A stretch of DNA of 64,000 nt from Neostapfia colusana (Eukaryota; Streptophyta; Magnoliopsida; Poales; Poaceae): positions 19,893,084 to 19,957,083 of the forward strand of contig JASWHV010000016.1 of the NCBI GenBank assembly GCA_030760725.1, written 5' to 3'. Numbering within the stretch: the first letter of the stretch is position 1; each line of letters begins with the position of its first letter. The translations under genes were made by a program, and so were the position numbers. The notes beneath the pieces are model-generated. The model searched no databases. It had not been told where the DNA came from and was given only the letters and a program-made list of their open reading frames with translations. This document shows positions 40,903 to 53,452 of this stretch, one piece after another.

Positions 40903-42653
40903 TTACCGCCCTGACTCGTCGTCACTGGAGCTGGAGTCCGCATAGTTGTGTACCGTGTTTATTGCGCGCTGAGGCCTCGTGGAACCCCTCCTGGTGGCCG
41001 ACGTTGTCCGGGGCTTCGACCTTCTGCTTCCCCTCCCTTTGACGGAAAGGAGGGGCATCAGCTCGCAACTGCTTCCCTTTGCGGAAGCGCTCCGCAAGCT
41101 TCTGAATCTCCCGGCACTCGGCGGCAATATGGTAGCTGGTGTCGTGCACGGGGCATGGCTCTCGTTGGTCACCATCTGGAGCTGGTGACTGTCGCTGCCT
41201 CTTGTCGGGGCATGGCCCCCGAGCTCCGCTGGGTGCTGCTGCTGCAGAAACAGGAGCTGCAGTCGGTAGCTTCATCTTGCCACCGCCCCGGTTCTTGATC
41301 TTCTTGCTACTTCCATGGGAAGCAGCGCCAGATCCTGGCTGTCCTCCTGACTCGGAGGCTGGCAGTGAGTGCCAGTTCTGCCCTTCTGCTGCCCTGGCGC
41401 ACTTGTCCGCCAGGCTGGAGAGCTCTGAGACGTCGCGAACCTCTCTGGTCGTGAGCTTCTCGAGCATCTTCTTGTCCCATACACCCTGCCGGAACGCCAC
41501 CACCACAGAAGCATTTTGGATATGCGGGATGGTGTTCCGCACCTGTTAGAACCGCTGGATGAAGGAGCGCAGCGTCTCTCCAGGTTGTTGCTGGATGGCG
41601 TGGAGGTCAAGCTCCGTGCCAGGCCGGGTGTAGGAGCTGCCGAAGTTAGCAGTGAACTGCCGGCAGAGCTCTCCCCGGGAGGTTATGGAACCCTGGGGGG
41701 AGGTTCATGAGCCAAGACCAGGCTGGGCCGGTCAAGGCGACGGGGAAGTAGTTGGCCATGACGGCCTCGTCCCCTCCTGCAGCAAGGATGGCGGTGGAGT
41801 AGATCTGGAGGATCTCCGCCAGGTTGACACTGCCATCGTACTTCTCGGGCAGGTGCGGCCGAAACTTGTGCGGCCACCTCACGAAGCGAAGGTGTGGCGC
41901 TAGGGCCGCACATCCTTCTCCTGTTGCTGCAGGCATTGGTGCCGCGAACACTTGGTTCTCTGCTGGCACTGTGTACCCCGGTATGGGCAAGGCTGCGCCA
42001 TAGACCGGGGGCACCGTTTGCAGGGCATATGACTGGGGCATATGCTGCGTAGCGTATTCCTGGGGCAGAGATCACATGGCGAACGTCTGTGCCTCAGGCT
42101 GGGTTGAGGCAGTCGACATGCTGTCGCCGGCCTCCTGGTTGCGACGCCTTTCTCGTTGTCGCTCAATGAACACTCGGGCATCTTTGCCCAAGTGGCATCG
42201 TTCCAGCTCCGTCCTCAGGTCCGTCGATGGGAGCCTGGTGGAGCGGGAATCTGCCGTCTGCCCGTCAACCGTCGGCGTGCGCGTTAGGGACACAGCCGGT
42301 TGGCCGGGACGTCGTCCCCACCGAAGTCGTGGGTTCGCGGCGGCGACGACGAGACGGTCTACCTCGCAAATACACTGCTGGGTCGCTGACTGAGGCGCGT
42401 CCCCAGCAGGTGGATTGCGCTGTAGCGCTCTCGCGGAAGCTAGCGCGCCCACGTGGGAGACGCTCAGAGCTGCAGAGGATCTCACGCTCGCGGGAGCCTG
42501 CGTTGCCGGAGTCGGCGCTGCCGGAGTCGGTTGCTGGCTTCCAGCTTGCGCCGACACACTCCGTCCAGAGTATGTCGAGATGTAGTCCCCGGTAGTCACC
42601 ATTCGTCGTGAACTTGGGGGAGGAGAGCTTGCCGCTGAAGGAAGCTTCGTCAT
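40903..42653 (-). pseudogene. gag: gag of copy E, frameshifted
   Basis: The start is MTKLPSAA at 42653 and it is open to 42072. Frame shifts near 42050 and again near 41540-41650 separate the central part (41646-42041) from the C-terminal part (40922-41542), which carries the variant zinc knuckle CPVHDTSYHIAAEC. All segments are in order. Confidence 0.8.
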
Positions 42654-42709
42654 CTTCGCCGACAGAAGCTCGTCGCGTAAGGGAAAAGCCCCCTACCTGG
42701 CGCGCCAAA

Positions 42710-43804
42710 TGTCGAAGTGTGTAGCCTACACTTCCCCCGGGCCTGCTCTCGGCAGCCCGGGGAGGTTCTTTTTTCGGAGGGGCTAGTCACTCACGGAGAG
42801 CTTCAGCGTTAGGGACGATTGAGGGAGAAGCTTGACACGGGGAGTTTTACGTGGTTCAGGCCGCCGGAGCGTAAAACCCTACGTCCACGGTGAGCAGAGA
42901 TGCTCGCTGTATTGCTTGCTGCTCAGAACCGGAGTCCTGAGCTTGAGGGCGAGAGATGTTGAATGGCTAGAGTGCAAGGGTGCGTGTGAGGCGAACCCTT
43001 GATAACGTTGCCTACACGAGCCTTTTATAGTCCAAGGCTCGGGCGGCTTACAAGGTGGGCCCGGGACCTGACAGGTGGTCCCGGGGAGATTGCCTGCTGT
43101 CTACCGTGTCTGCAGTTACGCCGGTAGTTGCCTCTGGCGAGGGCTTCCGAGTCTTCGTTCTGCCGCCCTGCCCATGCCGCAAGCTAGTCGTAGTGGTTGA
43201 TGATGGCAGGGGCCGCAAGGGATGTCTTGTTGCTGTGTTTATTGGCGGGCAGGCTCTGACACGGCGCGCCAGTCTGCGATGTGACTGGGCGCAACGGCAC
43301 CTGACAGAGGCGTGCTCCACGTCTCCGCGTCTTGGGAAGGCGCGGGTCTTGAATACCTTGTACGGGCAAGTTATGGCGCGTCTTTACTCTTGCTGTCTAC
43401 CGCGTGGGGGCAAGCAGCGCCGCTCTGCTGGCCACATGGCAGGCCCGGAGCTCCCCTCTGAGGAGAGGGAGGTCCGGCCCCGCGGGACACGTGGAGCCTT
43501 CGGAGCTCTCCCCGCGGAGGGGGGAGGTCCGGCTGCTGCTGGTCACGTGGCGGGCCCAAAGCTCTCCTCTGAGGAGAGGGAGGTCCGGCCCCGCAGGACA
43601 CGTGGAGCCTCCGGAGCTCTCCCCGTGGAGGGGGGAGGTCCGGCTCAGTTGGCCACGTGGCGGGTCCGGAGCTCTCGTATGAGGAGAGGGAGGTCCGGCC
43701 CCGCTGGACACATGGCACCTTCGGAGCTCTCCCTGCGGAGAAGGGCGAGGTCCTTAGGCATTTCCCCCTCTGCGCGGGGGTACCCCGTACTGAGGGTACC
43801 GACA
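42710..43804 (-). repeat. 5' LTR of E
   Basis: The 1095-bp LTR begins TGTCGAAGTGTGTAG and ends GGTACCGACA. The CACGTG array is at about 43425-43740 and the inverted TATA box at 43023-43029. Confidence 0.92.
43023..43029 (-). promoter_or_regulatory. TATA box of E 5' LTR
   Basis: TTTTATA on the plus strand, at the conserved position. Confidence 0.65.
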
Positions 43805-44494
43805 CAGCAGTTCTCCCAGGTACGGAACACCATCCCGCATATCTAAAATGCTTCTGTGGTGGTGGAGTTCCAGCAGGGTGTACGGGACAAGAAGATGCTT
43901 GAGAAGCTCGCGACCAGAGAGGTTCGCGGCGTCTTAGAGCTCTTCAGCCTGGCGGACAAGTGCGCCAGGGCAGCAGAAGGGCGGAACTGGCACTCACTGC
44001 CAGCCTCCAAGTCAGGAGGACAGCCCGGATCTGGCGCTACTTCCCATGGAAGCGGCAAGAAGATCAAGAACCGGGGCGGTGGCATGATGAAGCCACCGAC
44101 TGCAGCTCCCGTTGCTGCAGAAGCAGCACCCAGTGGAGCTCGGGGGCCACGCCCCGACAAGAGGCAGCGACAGTCACCAGCTCCAGATGGTGACCGAGGC
44201 GAGCCATGCCCCGTGCACGACACCAGCAGTCATACTGCTGCTGAGTGCCGGGAAATTCAGAAACTCGCGGAATGCTTCCGCAAGGGGAAGAAGCCGCGTG
44301 CTGACGCCCCTCCCTTCCGTCAAAGGGAGGGCAAGCAGAAGGTCGACACGCAAGACAACGTCGACCGCCAAGTGGAGTTCCAGGAGCCTCAGTGCACCGT
44401 GAAGGCGGTGCGCAACCATGAGGACTCCAGCGATGACGAGTGCCGGAAGATTCTCTACGTCATCTATGGGGGGTCCGCTGACCCCTCGTCCTAA
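43805..44494 (+). pseudogene. gag: gag C-terminal half of copy F
   Basis: The frame starts QQFSQVRNTIPHI at the edge of E's LTR, meets a TAA at 43844-43846 where sisters have CAA, and then stays open through KMLEKLATREVR and the variant zinc knuckle CPVHDTSSHTAAEC. It ends YGGSADPSS and a TAA at 44492-44494. The full-length gag tail (KILYVIYGG) is present here, unlike the deletion copies. Confidence 0.85.
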
Positions 44495-45172
44495 AGCGCG
44501 GTTAAGACTCTGCGCCGATCGGTAGCGTCGGTGGCTCCTCTCCCAAGTGACACGCCGCACCTCAAGTGGATGGGAACCCCCATCAGCTTCGATGCCACCG
44601 ACTGCCCCAGGAACATGGCTGGGGCCGGCCAACTACCGCTCTTGGTAGCACCCACCATCGCCAACGTGAGGATGTACCACGTTCTGGTAGATGGCGGGGC
44701 TGGGCTGAACCTCATCAGCCGTGCAGCTTTCCAGAAGCTGCAGATCCCGATGGCCAAGCTCACCCCATCGAGCCCATTCTCAGGGGTAGGGCCGGGACAA
44801 GTTGTTCCCTACGGCAACATCAGCCTTCTGGTGACCTTTGGGGCACCGGACAGCTATCGGACAGAGTACATTCTGTTCGACGTAGCGGAGATCGACCTCC
44901 CCTTCAACGCCATAATCGGCAGGCCAGCCCTGTATCGATTCATGGCAGTAGCCCACTACGGCTACCTTGTCTTGAAGATGCCTACACCAACAGGCGTCCT
45001 CAAGATTCGTGGAGACCGCACTGCTGCAGTGTCAGCCTTGGAGAAGCTCCAAGCACTTGCAACAGCTCGAGCACCAGCCCCTGGCAGTGCAGAACCGGAC
45101 CGGCTCCACCCGAGTGCATGCCACCGTGCCTCTACCGCAGCACCCTGCGTGCAACCCCTTGATGAGGGCGAC
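44495..45172 (+). CDS. Retropepsin-like protease of copy F
   Basis: It lies in the same frame as gag, directly after the TAA. The domain reads WMGTPISFDATDCPRNMAG, then VLVDGGAGLNLIS with the active-site Asp, then VAEIDLPFNAIIGRPALY and HYGYLVLKMPTP. Its tail (SALEKLQALATARAP) is the segment kept in the deletion copies. The frame is cut by the insertion at 45173. The pol sequence resumes at 53757 without loss, because GCGAC is duplicated. This is the best protease in the window. Confidence 0.82.
45168..45172. other. Target-site duplication GCGAC, left of the AT-rich insertion
   Basis: GCGAC recurs at 53757-53761. In copy B the corresponding sequence is uninterrupted (GATGAGGACGACGTCCCC). Confidence 0.8.
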
Positions 45173-48100
45173 TGTAAAGGCCCCAAAAATATGAATACAA
45201 GGAAACTCTTGCTTGTGCAAAGTTGGTTTCCGATGTATGAAAAATGGGACTTGTTTAAACTTTTTCACACGTGATAATACACATGAGAGCCTTCTTCACA
45301 CAAGTTCAAATATTTATTTGAAGACTTGGAACCCAAGAGGGGTCTAAAACTAAGGTGGGAAGTTCCCATATGTGTGAGGAAGCTAAAGTTTGATTTTGAA
45401 AACAAATTGTTCCACTCAAAAATTCAAATGAGAGTAACACAATGGTGTTCAAACTGTTGTATTAAAAATCTCATTTGCAGCAGCCAAATCAAATATCAGA
45501 GTTGATATTTGAATTCCTTAGGTCCAAATTAGGGGGTAGGCAAAGTCTCATGAATTTTGGAAGATATTTGCTATCCATTTTCCAAATGGACTTAAATTGC
45601 AATGAATTCAAATATACATTTGAATTGGGATGAAACTTGTCCAAATGTCTACAAACATTTCAGATTTGAATTCTCACCATTTGATTTCCAGCATTTGCCA
45701 AAGTGTGGAGATATTTGTGAGAAAAATGAGAGGGGATAAGAAAGGGCAGTGGGACCCACATGTCATAGTGATATTTAGACTTATACACTAAGTCTTCTCT
45801 CTGGCTTTCACTCCACCGAGGAGTTTTCTCCCGGCGACACCGAGCAGCTCCGAGCCACCTCCTGTTTCTTTCACCGAGCGCTGGCAACGCTGGGGTGGCT
45901 TTGCTCCCTCGCCGTTATCTTTCCCGCACAGCCTAGGCAGCCACTGATCGTTTTTCTTCCTCACGTGCTCACCCAACAAAAAACGCTGCTGCGCCTCGGG
46001 TGATCGCCACCGAGCCGTTCCCACGAGTTGGGCGCCTGGCTGAGCGTCTCAGAACCTGAAGCGACGCCTTCCCGACGTTTTCCGACCACCCTCAGGCCGT
46101 GGACGGCCGCCTACAACCAGTGCCGAACCGTCGTCGCCAGAAAAACACAGCCCGACGTCGCTGGCCTCGGCTACTCGTCTCCCGGCCAGTCCAGCGCCTC
46201 TCCGGCCTGCTTAAAAGGCCACAGAAGTGCGCCATGAGGTACCGATCTCTCCCCTTTAGTCCTTTTGCTCTCCCCCGACGCCGGCTTGCCGGAATTCGAT
46301 TTTTTGGCACCGGCACATGTGTAGAACAGACCTTTGGTAAATCTTGAAATTCGCCCAAACCAATTGATCATACCTCCTACAATTCAACCCACAGCAACTA
46401 GATGCCCTAGCGCCCTCCCATGCCGAGAACCAAAGAAAACCGATCATCATACGCCCCGGGCAACGAGAATTCGTCACCGGCGGCAAAAACGGGTCGGGTC
46501 TCCGGTGACCGCCCTATTCCCGCCAATTGCAGCACGAACTGAGGTGCGTTCCATGCTCCACGAGCTCTGGTGATGCTTTAGGGCAAGGTAGCTCGCCGGG
46601 AGAAGCTTTGGACGTTCCAGAACGCGTTCATGCCGAGCTCCCGAGCCGCCCCCACCGGTGGCAACCTGTTTCAGCCGTTTTCATGCGTGGAAACCTTGCC
46701 CGGCAGCTGCGCCATGTTCCAAGGAGCATGTAGGGCGAAACCAGAGCTCATTTGGTGGAGAAATGAGAGAGAACGAGCCGCGCCACGCTTTCTGCCGGTG
46801 TGCACCCGTGGGCTCTGGCGAGAGGTTGAAGAAGCACCTGACCCATGGGCCCCACGTGTGCCTGTTCTGTTTAAAATCAAACAGAGAGTTGTTCAAACTT
46901 GTAAAATGCATAACTCGGTGTAGAAAGCTCTAAAAATAGTGAGATAAATTTTTTTGGATTCCTATAAGAGAGGACTATCCAGGGGTACAGCCCAATAATT
47001 ATGAAAATCCCTGGTTTTGGCTTATTAATTCATATAAGGAAAATCTTGTAGGAATTTTTCCAGGAGCTCTGTGTACTGGAAAATTCCCAAATTTGGGCAG
47101 GAGGTTCCTCCAAAAATACCTGTACTCATTTTCAGAATCATTGGACCTCATTTGCTTGGCCAAATGTGGTGTTAATTTCTTATGCCTCTGAAAATGGGAA
47201 AAATAGAACAGAATTCAAATTCAGATTTCCCCCAAACTTTAGAACCTCATAACTTTTGCTAGGAAGCTCCAAATTTAATGACTCAAATTGGGTTTGATTC
47301 ATATTGAATAGATCTATACAAATATGCAACCCAATTTGTATGAAACTCATTATTTCATTCTGGAAAATTCTTCAAAGCTTTTCAGCAAAAGAATTTTAGA
47401 GGGAGTTTGGTTAACCCAACAATCCTCAAATTTTGCCAGAATATTCTCTAGGATTTTAGTGAACCCCTGCGAAAATTTCAGGTCAATTGGAGTTGATTTG
47501 ATCAGGGCAATTCAGCTTTAAAGATGCTGTGTTCAATTGAATACAGAAACATTTTCAGAGAATTTCCAAAACTTGGAAATTTAGTTCTGGGCAAATCTTA
47601 GCTCCAAAAATCCTAGGAAAATTCATGCAAGCTATATGAGATATAATTGAAGTTGTAGTTCACTAAGTTTGGCATGAACATGGGTGTAATCTCAGAATTA
47701 ATTCTTCTTTGCTTAATTGCTTAGAAAATTGTTCTGAACAAACCACTCAATGAAAAGTGCTAGTTTTTGGTTCAGAGGATTTTCTTGTGACAAGAAACTC
47801 ACATGAAAATTCTCAGCTCCATTGGAGCTCTGGATCACCCCTGTTCTGTTTAACCACTCAAGGTGATCAAAATGGAAGAAGGGGAAACCACTTAGCACTT
47901 AATCATGTACTTAGATCCAAACCCAAACGACTAGCACCAGTGTCATTTTAAATTCTTAAACAGAGTTCCAGTTTTTGAAAATTTGTTATTAGAACTTGTA
48001 ACAAAGTCTTTACAACTAAAAAAATATGCATATTCATTACGTGTAGCATCTACGTGAAGGAATTGAAGTCATCGGAGGGGAGATCAAGGCAGGAGGACAG

Positions 48101-49644
48101 CACTTTATCAAGCCGAGAGATCTTCACTAACTGAATCTTCATATATATATATAAGTCCCCTGCAAAACAAAGACAAGCCCCAGTTTGCATCAAAACTTAC
48201 AAGTTTTTATTTGTCTTCACTTTATATGTCTAGCATTTTATTTATTGCATTACGTCTAGATGGTATGAAGCTCCAAATGCATGACCCAGAAAACCCTGGA
48301 GTTTAATGTAGGATATGTTATCAATTAATTATAACTGCTGATCTCAACAAGAGTGGATTAAAAGAAGCAAAACTCGAGTGGGCATTTTCCTACTCGTGAA
48401 CCGGGATTAAGGGGGATCAATCGGAAGAGTTGGGAATTGATCCTCATAGTTGGGAATGGAGACCGGGCAGTGGATGAAAGGATCAAGGACGTGGTCCTGT
48501 GAACCTAGTCTATGTCTGAGTCGATTAAGGCCCGTTCTCGTGTGCGGCCCTGTGAGACAAGTTTGAGATGTGTACCGGATGCATACTGGCAATATGGGAC
48601 CCAGGAAACCGATGTAACATGTTAACCTGGGTGTCGAGGCATACCTCACCGTCTGATGCCGATGCTGAAAGGATAGAGAAGTTGGCTCTACGAGGGTTTG
48701 CCGTAGAGAGACTTAATCCCAGTCAGTGGGACCGGTTCGACATTTGGGTGTCGTGTGAAAGGTTGCCACATACGACATCAGTGATGGTTGCTGTGTGCAA
48801 CGTCGAGTACGAGCGTACGTGTCGTGTCAGCCGGGTGTTTTTGATTGCAATCACCGTCGCTCGCGGTAGTGAGCATACTTGTACACCGAGTCGTGACGTA
48901 GTAATAAACCGGGGAAACATATAATATGCTTCATGAGTAATCCAAATAATGGAGATGAGGAACGATCAACACTTCACTAAATTTAATTTCCACCTTGGGC
49001 TAGTAGCGTCGAGGCAAAGCGTTTCTTGTTTGATTGTGGAGTCTCGACGTTGATGGCACAAGGTCCGTATGAGTCTAGGGTAGCTCACTAAAGTTACTTT
49101 CACCTCAGGCAAGTGACATCGAGATAAAGCGTTTCTTGTTTGATTGTGGAGTCTCGATGTAAATTGCGTGAGGGCTATAAAAGCTGCTTAAAAACGGGAA
49201 GTAAGGACTCTCCTTTAGCTCAAGTTCATCGTTTGTGCAAACTGCTATAATCAGCCCTCTATTTTCGTCATGTAGAGTTTCATGACTAGGGTGACGGGTC
49301 AGTCTTGCTGAGCTTCGCGCTCACAGATACTGCATAAGTTGTTTTGCAGGTAATAACTGTTCGCTGATATGTACGGGTGTCCGATGAGACTTGGAGCTCT
49401 CCGAGTGATGAACTCATGGCAACCCTTGCCGCTGCTATTGTGAGAGTGTTGCTAGCGAGAAGGGTCCGCGGGCTGGACACCTCCTCTGTTGCTTAGCATT
49501 GGTATGAGACATGAGTTGTAATAGTCTTCCGCTGTAGACTATTTTGAGAAGTATTTGTAAAATCAATACTTTGTAAGCTTCCGTTTGTTTTATGTAATAT
49601 GATGCTTTATTATGTGTGCTGTTGGGTGCCGCATCGCACGGCAC
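45173..49644 (+). repeat. LTR-like unit 1 (non-coding, Tekay-type)
   Basis: An AT-rich start is followed by GTGGGACCCACATGTCA at 45749, a GC-rich leader-like block (45800-46900) with CTTAAAAGGC near 46212, AT-rich sequence with AACTTTTGCTAGGAAGCTCC at about 47260, AAGCCCCAGTTTGCAT near 48175, GGGACCGGTTCGACATTTGG near 48729, GCGTTTCTTGTTTGATTGTG (twice, near 49019 and 49124), GTGACGGGTCAGTCTTGCTGAG near 49290, and a terminal hairpin GTGCCG..CGGCAC. It lacks the last 110 or so bases seen in unit 2. I see no intact gene. Confidence 0.6.
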
Positions 49645-52191
49645 TGTAAGGGCCTCAGTTTTTGACACCCATTTGTAGTGTTCATCCCCACACCACACAC
49701 CTCATTTGAGGAAGAATGATGAACACAAATGAAGAGCAAGTAACAATTATCAACATGCTCATTAGAGAACAAACTTACACATTGCAAAAGTGGTATTTCC
49801 CACATGTGATATAGATGGGCTGGACATATGAAAACTCCTACACTTTGCTAAGGATGTCCATGCCAAGTTTCACCCAAATTCAAAACCTTTTTGAGGTCAT
49901 CTTGGGTATAGATAGGAAAGGGGCAGTTTGAAAACATATTCAAATTCAAACTGTTTTTATACCATGAATTTGAAAGTGGAAGGCATATTCTTACTCAGCA
50001 CATTTTTGTGAGCTCACACACCAATTTTCACTCCATTTGGGGTTGATCTTGACATGAGCTAAGGGGGAGAAAAATTCAAACTTTATTTGAATTTCAAACT
50101 GAACTTGTGCTGAAATTCATTCAAACCAAACCTCATTTGAACTTTGATCAATTCAAATGGCTCTTGGGTGAATAATTTGAATTGTCAGGGGTAGAATAGG
50201 GTTCACTGTTTACCACAGCTGTTGGGAGTAAATTTCAGAGGTTAAAAGGAGGGGTGGGACCCACATGTCAGCCTCTACTTCAACACAAACCGACTGAGAC
50301 TTTTCACTCGGGTCGCCGAGCTGCAGCGGTGATCGCCACCGAGGCCAGCCACCGCGCCACCAGCTGCTTGCCCACGCGCGGGCATGAGGTGGTGCAGAGC
50401 CTTCTTAAGGCGCCTGCCCCCCTCCTCGGCGGAGGCATCACAGTTCTCTGCCGCAAGAACTCAGCGCTGGCCAAGAACTTCCGCAGCTCGGACTTGATCG
50501 GAGGACGCCGATCGCAGCTCCCTCCTTCCACTCCAGAGTCCCAGCAAGGTACTAGAGACTTTCCTCCATCCTCCCCATTGCTAGAAGTCGATTGAAACCG
50601 AGTGATATCGGCTGTGCCGAAAGATCAAACTCGGAACTGGAAACCGCCGCACCTCGGGCTCTCGTGGACAGCCCAACCAGGGCGTTGTCACGCCCGAGCC
50701 AGGGCACCCTTGGGCGCGCTGGTGACCGGTGCTGCTCATCCCCGAGCCACAGCTCGAGTGGTTGCTCACCGGCGGCGAATTTCCACTTTTCCCCTTTCTG
50801 TGTGCAGAACGACCTTCGGGTACGATTCTGCTTAATTCGTGCTCAAAGGATTAGAGGGCCTCAGGCCACTCCCACACGAGCTAGACACGGTAACGCACAA
50901 GTTGCCTTCACAACTCTGGGCCGGAGAACCTCTGTGCCCGGCGTAATTTAAGGTCTACTAATGGCGGAACGAACGGGGGGTATCGGGCGCACGGTGAGGA
51001 CCTATTTCGGGCCTTCCCCGAGCTGCCTCGAGTTCATGTCGACCTTCTCTGAGGTCCACTGATGCTCCCCGACCGATTTCCCAAGTAGCTGAGGTACTAG
51101 GAGAGTCAGCCGACATGGCCGAAGTCATTCCGATATGGCGGCTCGTCGCCGACCATGCTCCGGCCGTTGTCATGAGCAGCTGACCCTCGGATCCTGTTCC
51201 CCAAGTAAAAGTAGGCAGGGGCGGCCAGAATCAAGAAGTTCGGAGCTGTACAGCAGCCGGCGGCGAGCTCTCCGGCGAGGTCCCTCGGCGGCGGAGCGCG
51301 GGTGTCGCGAGGTTGAAGAAGGGGGTGGACCCCAGCTGTCAGCGGCCGATATTTTGAATCGGGATCCGGCTGCGGCCGGGATCGGGTATGCTGGCGCGCA
51401 AAATCCTTGTGGGCCGCGGTGTGCCATCGCCTAGGCGTGCGACGCGTGTCCCCTGGGCCCACGCGCGAGTTTAAACTTTTCCCCGATTTTCAGATTTCCT
51501 TCAAACTTCAAATCCTTATAACTTTGGCTAGAAAGCTCCAAATTGAGTGAACCAAATTTTGCTGGATTCAGCTCTCCGAGTACTTTCCAGAAAATCAAGT
51601 TTCACTTCATGAAATTCCTTAATTCTCCATAATTAATTCCTTAAAGTTTAAAGTGTTAGGAATTTTAACTGGAGAATCCTTTGGAGGAAAATCCTGAAAT
51701 TTTGCTGAGATGTTCACCAAAATATCCTTGAACTACCATAAAAATTTCAGGTCTATTTGAGCTCATTTAGTCCACCTAATGGTGTGATTAGTGAAACTGT
51801 TCCAGAGAAAATAGAAAATGTTCAGAAACATTTTCAGAATTTTCTCTGAAATTGTTTAGCTCATATCTTTAGTTAGAGACTTCCAAATTAAGTGAGACCA
51901 ACTCCATTAGAACCCTCCGAAAATCTAGTTTTCAGAAAGTCATAGTTTGTCTCATGAAAATTCCTAGAACACCCTAAGAGTTCCAATTAAGGTCAAGGAC
52001 ATAATTATTTGTGGAGGGCTCAAATGAGCTTTGCTGCAACTAAAACTGTACCAAGTCTTTGTTTAGGTTGTAACCAAGCCACAGTAAAAGTTTCACAGTC
52101 ATTAGGTCTGTCTAGCAAAGGTTATAGACTTCACAACTTCCAACTTAATACAAATGCATTAAATTAATACATGTATTGTTCTATCATGTAG

Positions 52192-52272
52192 TCGCTAAGG
52201 TCGAGGAGGAACCCGAAGTCCTAGACTTCGTTACTCCGGAGGAACAGCTAGCCTACGACCAAGAGCAGCAAG
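52192..52272 (+). other. Candidate exon A of LTR-embedded small ORF (unit 2)
   Basis: It lies between an acceptor (TTGTTCTATCATGTAG) and a GC-type donor (CAAG/GCAAGC). The frame is open and acidic (VAKVEEEPEVLDFV, then QLAYDQEQQG). It ends in phase 1, as the matching exon in the Tekay-like LTRs does. Confidence 0.4.
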
Positions 52273-53363
52273 GCAAGCCCCGGTTTGCATTAACCTTTTT
52301 ACAAATATTTATTGTTTTGAGCACATCTTTGAATATTGTTCTTTGCATTAGAGTCTTGATTGGAAACCCAACTGCACAGCCAAGAAAACCATGGGTTGGG
52401 TTTAGGGTTGAAAACCTCGTTAGCCACTGCTTTGCTAGGATAGAGTAGGATTCGGTACAAGTCGAGTAGTTGGAACTACTCGCGAGAATAGGCTAGAAGC
52501 ACATTGCTCGGGTAGAGATAGCACATGAAACACATGGCAAGAAAATGAGACCGAGCGGAGAGTAAGGGCAGCAGGACTTTGGGGCCTGTGTGCTGTAGCT
52601 CCACTTGTGTCGATTGAGGACCGAGCCGTGTGCGGGCCTTTTGAACAAGCTAGAACAGTACCGAAGACCTACCGGCTATATGGGAACCGGGAAACTGATG
52701 TAACTCGGGTAGCTGGGTATTGAGGCATTGCCCGTCGTTCAGAGGGTAGGTTGAGAGCTCGAGGTGTAAATCAGCTGGCGGCACAGAGATGCGCGTGCAG
52801 GGACCTCTTGCTCGGGACGATGGGACCGGTTCAATATTTGGCTAACGGGTGAAAGGTAGTCGCGTACGGCGTCCGTGATGGTTGTTGTAGGCAACATCGA
52901 GTACGGGCGTACGTGACGGGTTGTTCGGGTAACCCTGCAGGTGTAAATCGATTATAATCGCCATCCCTCACGGTCAGTGAGTACCACTTGTTCACTGTAC
53001 CGTGACGTAGAAAGAACAGGCTAGTTACATGTTAAAATGTTGCTGATTGAATGCTGGACATTGATTGTTAATGATATGCTGTAGCTTAGTGCTAACTAAA
53101 GTTCTTTTCAACTTTGGGCAAAGTACATGAGAGAAATGCGTTTCTTGTTTGATTGCGGCTCTCTCATGTGCCTTAGCGTAAGGTTCTCCACAACCTGCTG
53201 CTAAAACTTGAAAGTAAGGCTCCACTAATTAGGCGAGTCCTTGCAAATGATTTTTGTTCCCTCAAGCAACCCATTACCCTCATGTAGAAGTTCCATGTTT
53301 AGGTGAGACGGGTCAGACTTGCTGAGCCATCGTGCTCACTGCTTGTGTTTGAAGCTTTTGCAG

Positions 53364-53452
53364 GGTTCTATGAGGAAGGGACTCCCGAAGAGGAGACGGA
53401 ACCCCAGGAGGGGAACCCCGTCGAGTGGGAGTCGTGCACGCCGCAGAGTTAG
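53364..53452 (+). other. Candidate exon B of LTR-embedded small ORF (unit 2)
   Basis: It follows the acceptor GAAGCTTTTGCAG. Joined in phase 1 to 52192-52272 it reads on as FYEEGTPEEETEPQEG to a TAG at 53450-53452. The start FYEEG resembles YYEDR in the Tekay-like LTR exon at the same place. Confidence 0.4.

Larger units (their letters stand above)
40112..43804 (-). mobile_element. Copy E: Tat/Retand-like deletion copy, left half missing
   Basis: In minus orientation it holds 5' LTR (42710-43804), PBS (42690-42707), gag (40903-42653), hinge, and integrase relic (about 40200-40545). It ends where the LTR of D abuts at 40111. Its right end is inserted in gag of copy F. The TSD candidate is CAGCA (43805-43809), and its partner is lost with the left half. 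Confidence 0.82.

Noticed and set aside
48568..48924. 118-residue ORF in unit 1 as a gene
   Set aside because: The homologous stretch in unit 2 (about 52660-53020) does not keep the frame.
49600..49660. Helitron 3' end (hairpin before a CTRR-like end)
   Set aside because: A hairpin is present in both units, but no CTRR end at the right distance, no 5' TC boundary and no A/T insertion site. TG..C(A/G) ends with a 5-bp TSD fit LTR origin better.
50254..50595. 113-residue ORF in unit 2 as a host protein-coding gene
   Set aside because: No recognisable domain. It spans the leader-like block up to a possible splice donor and has no counterpart frame in unit 1.
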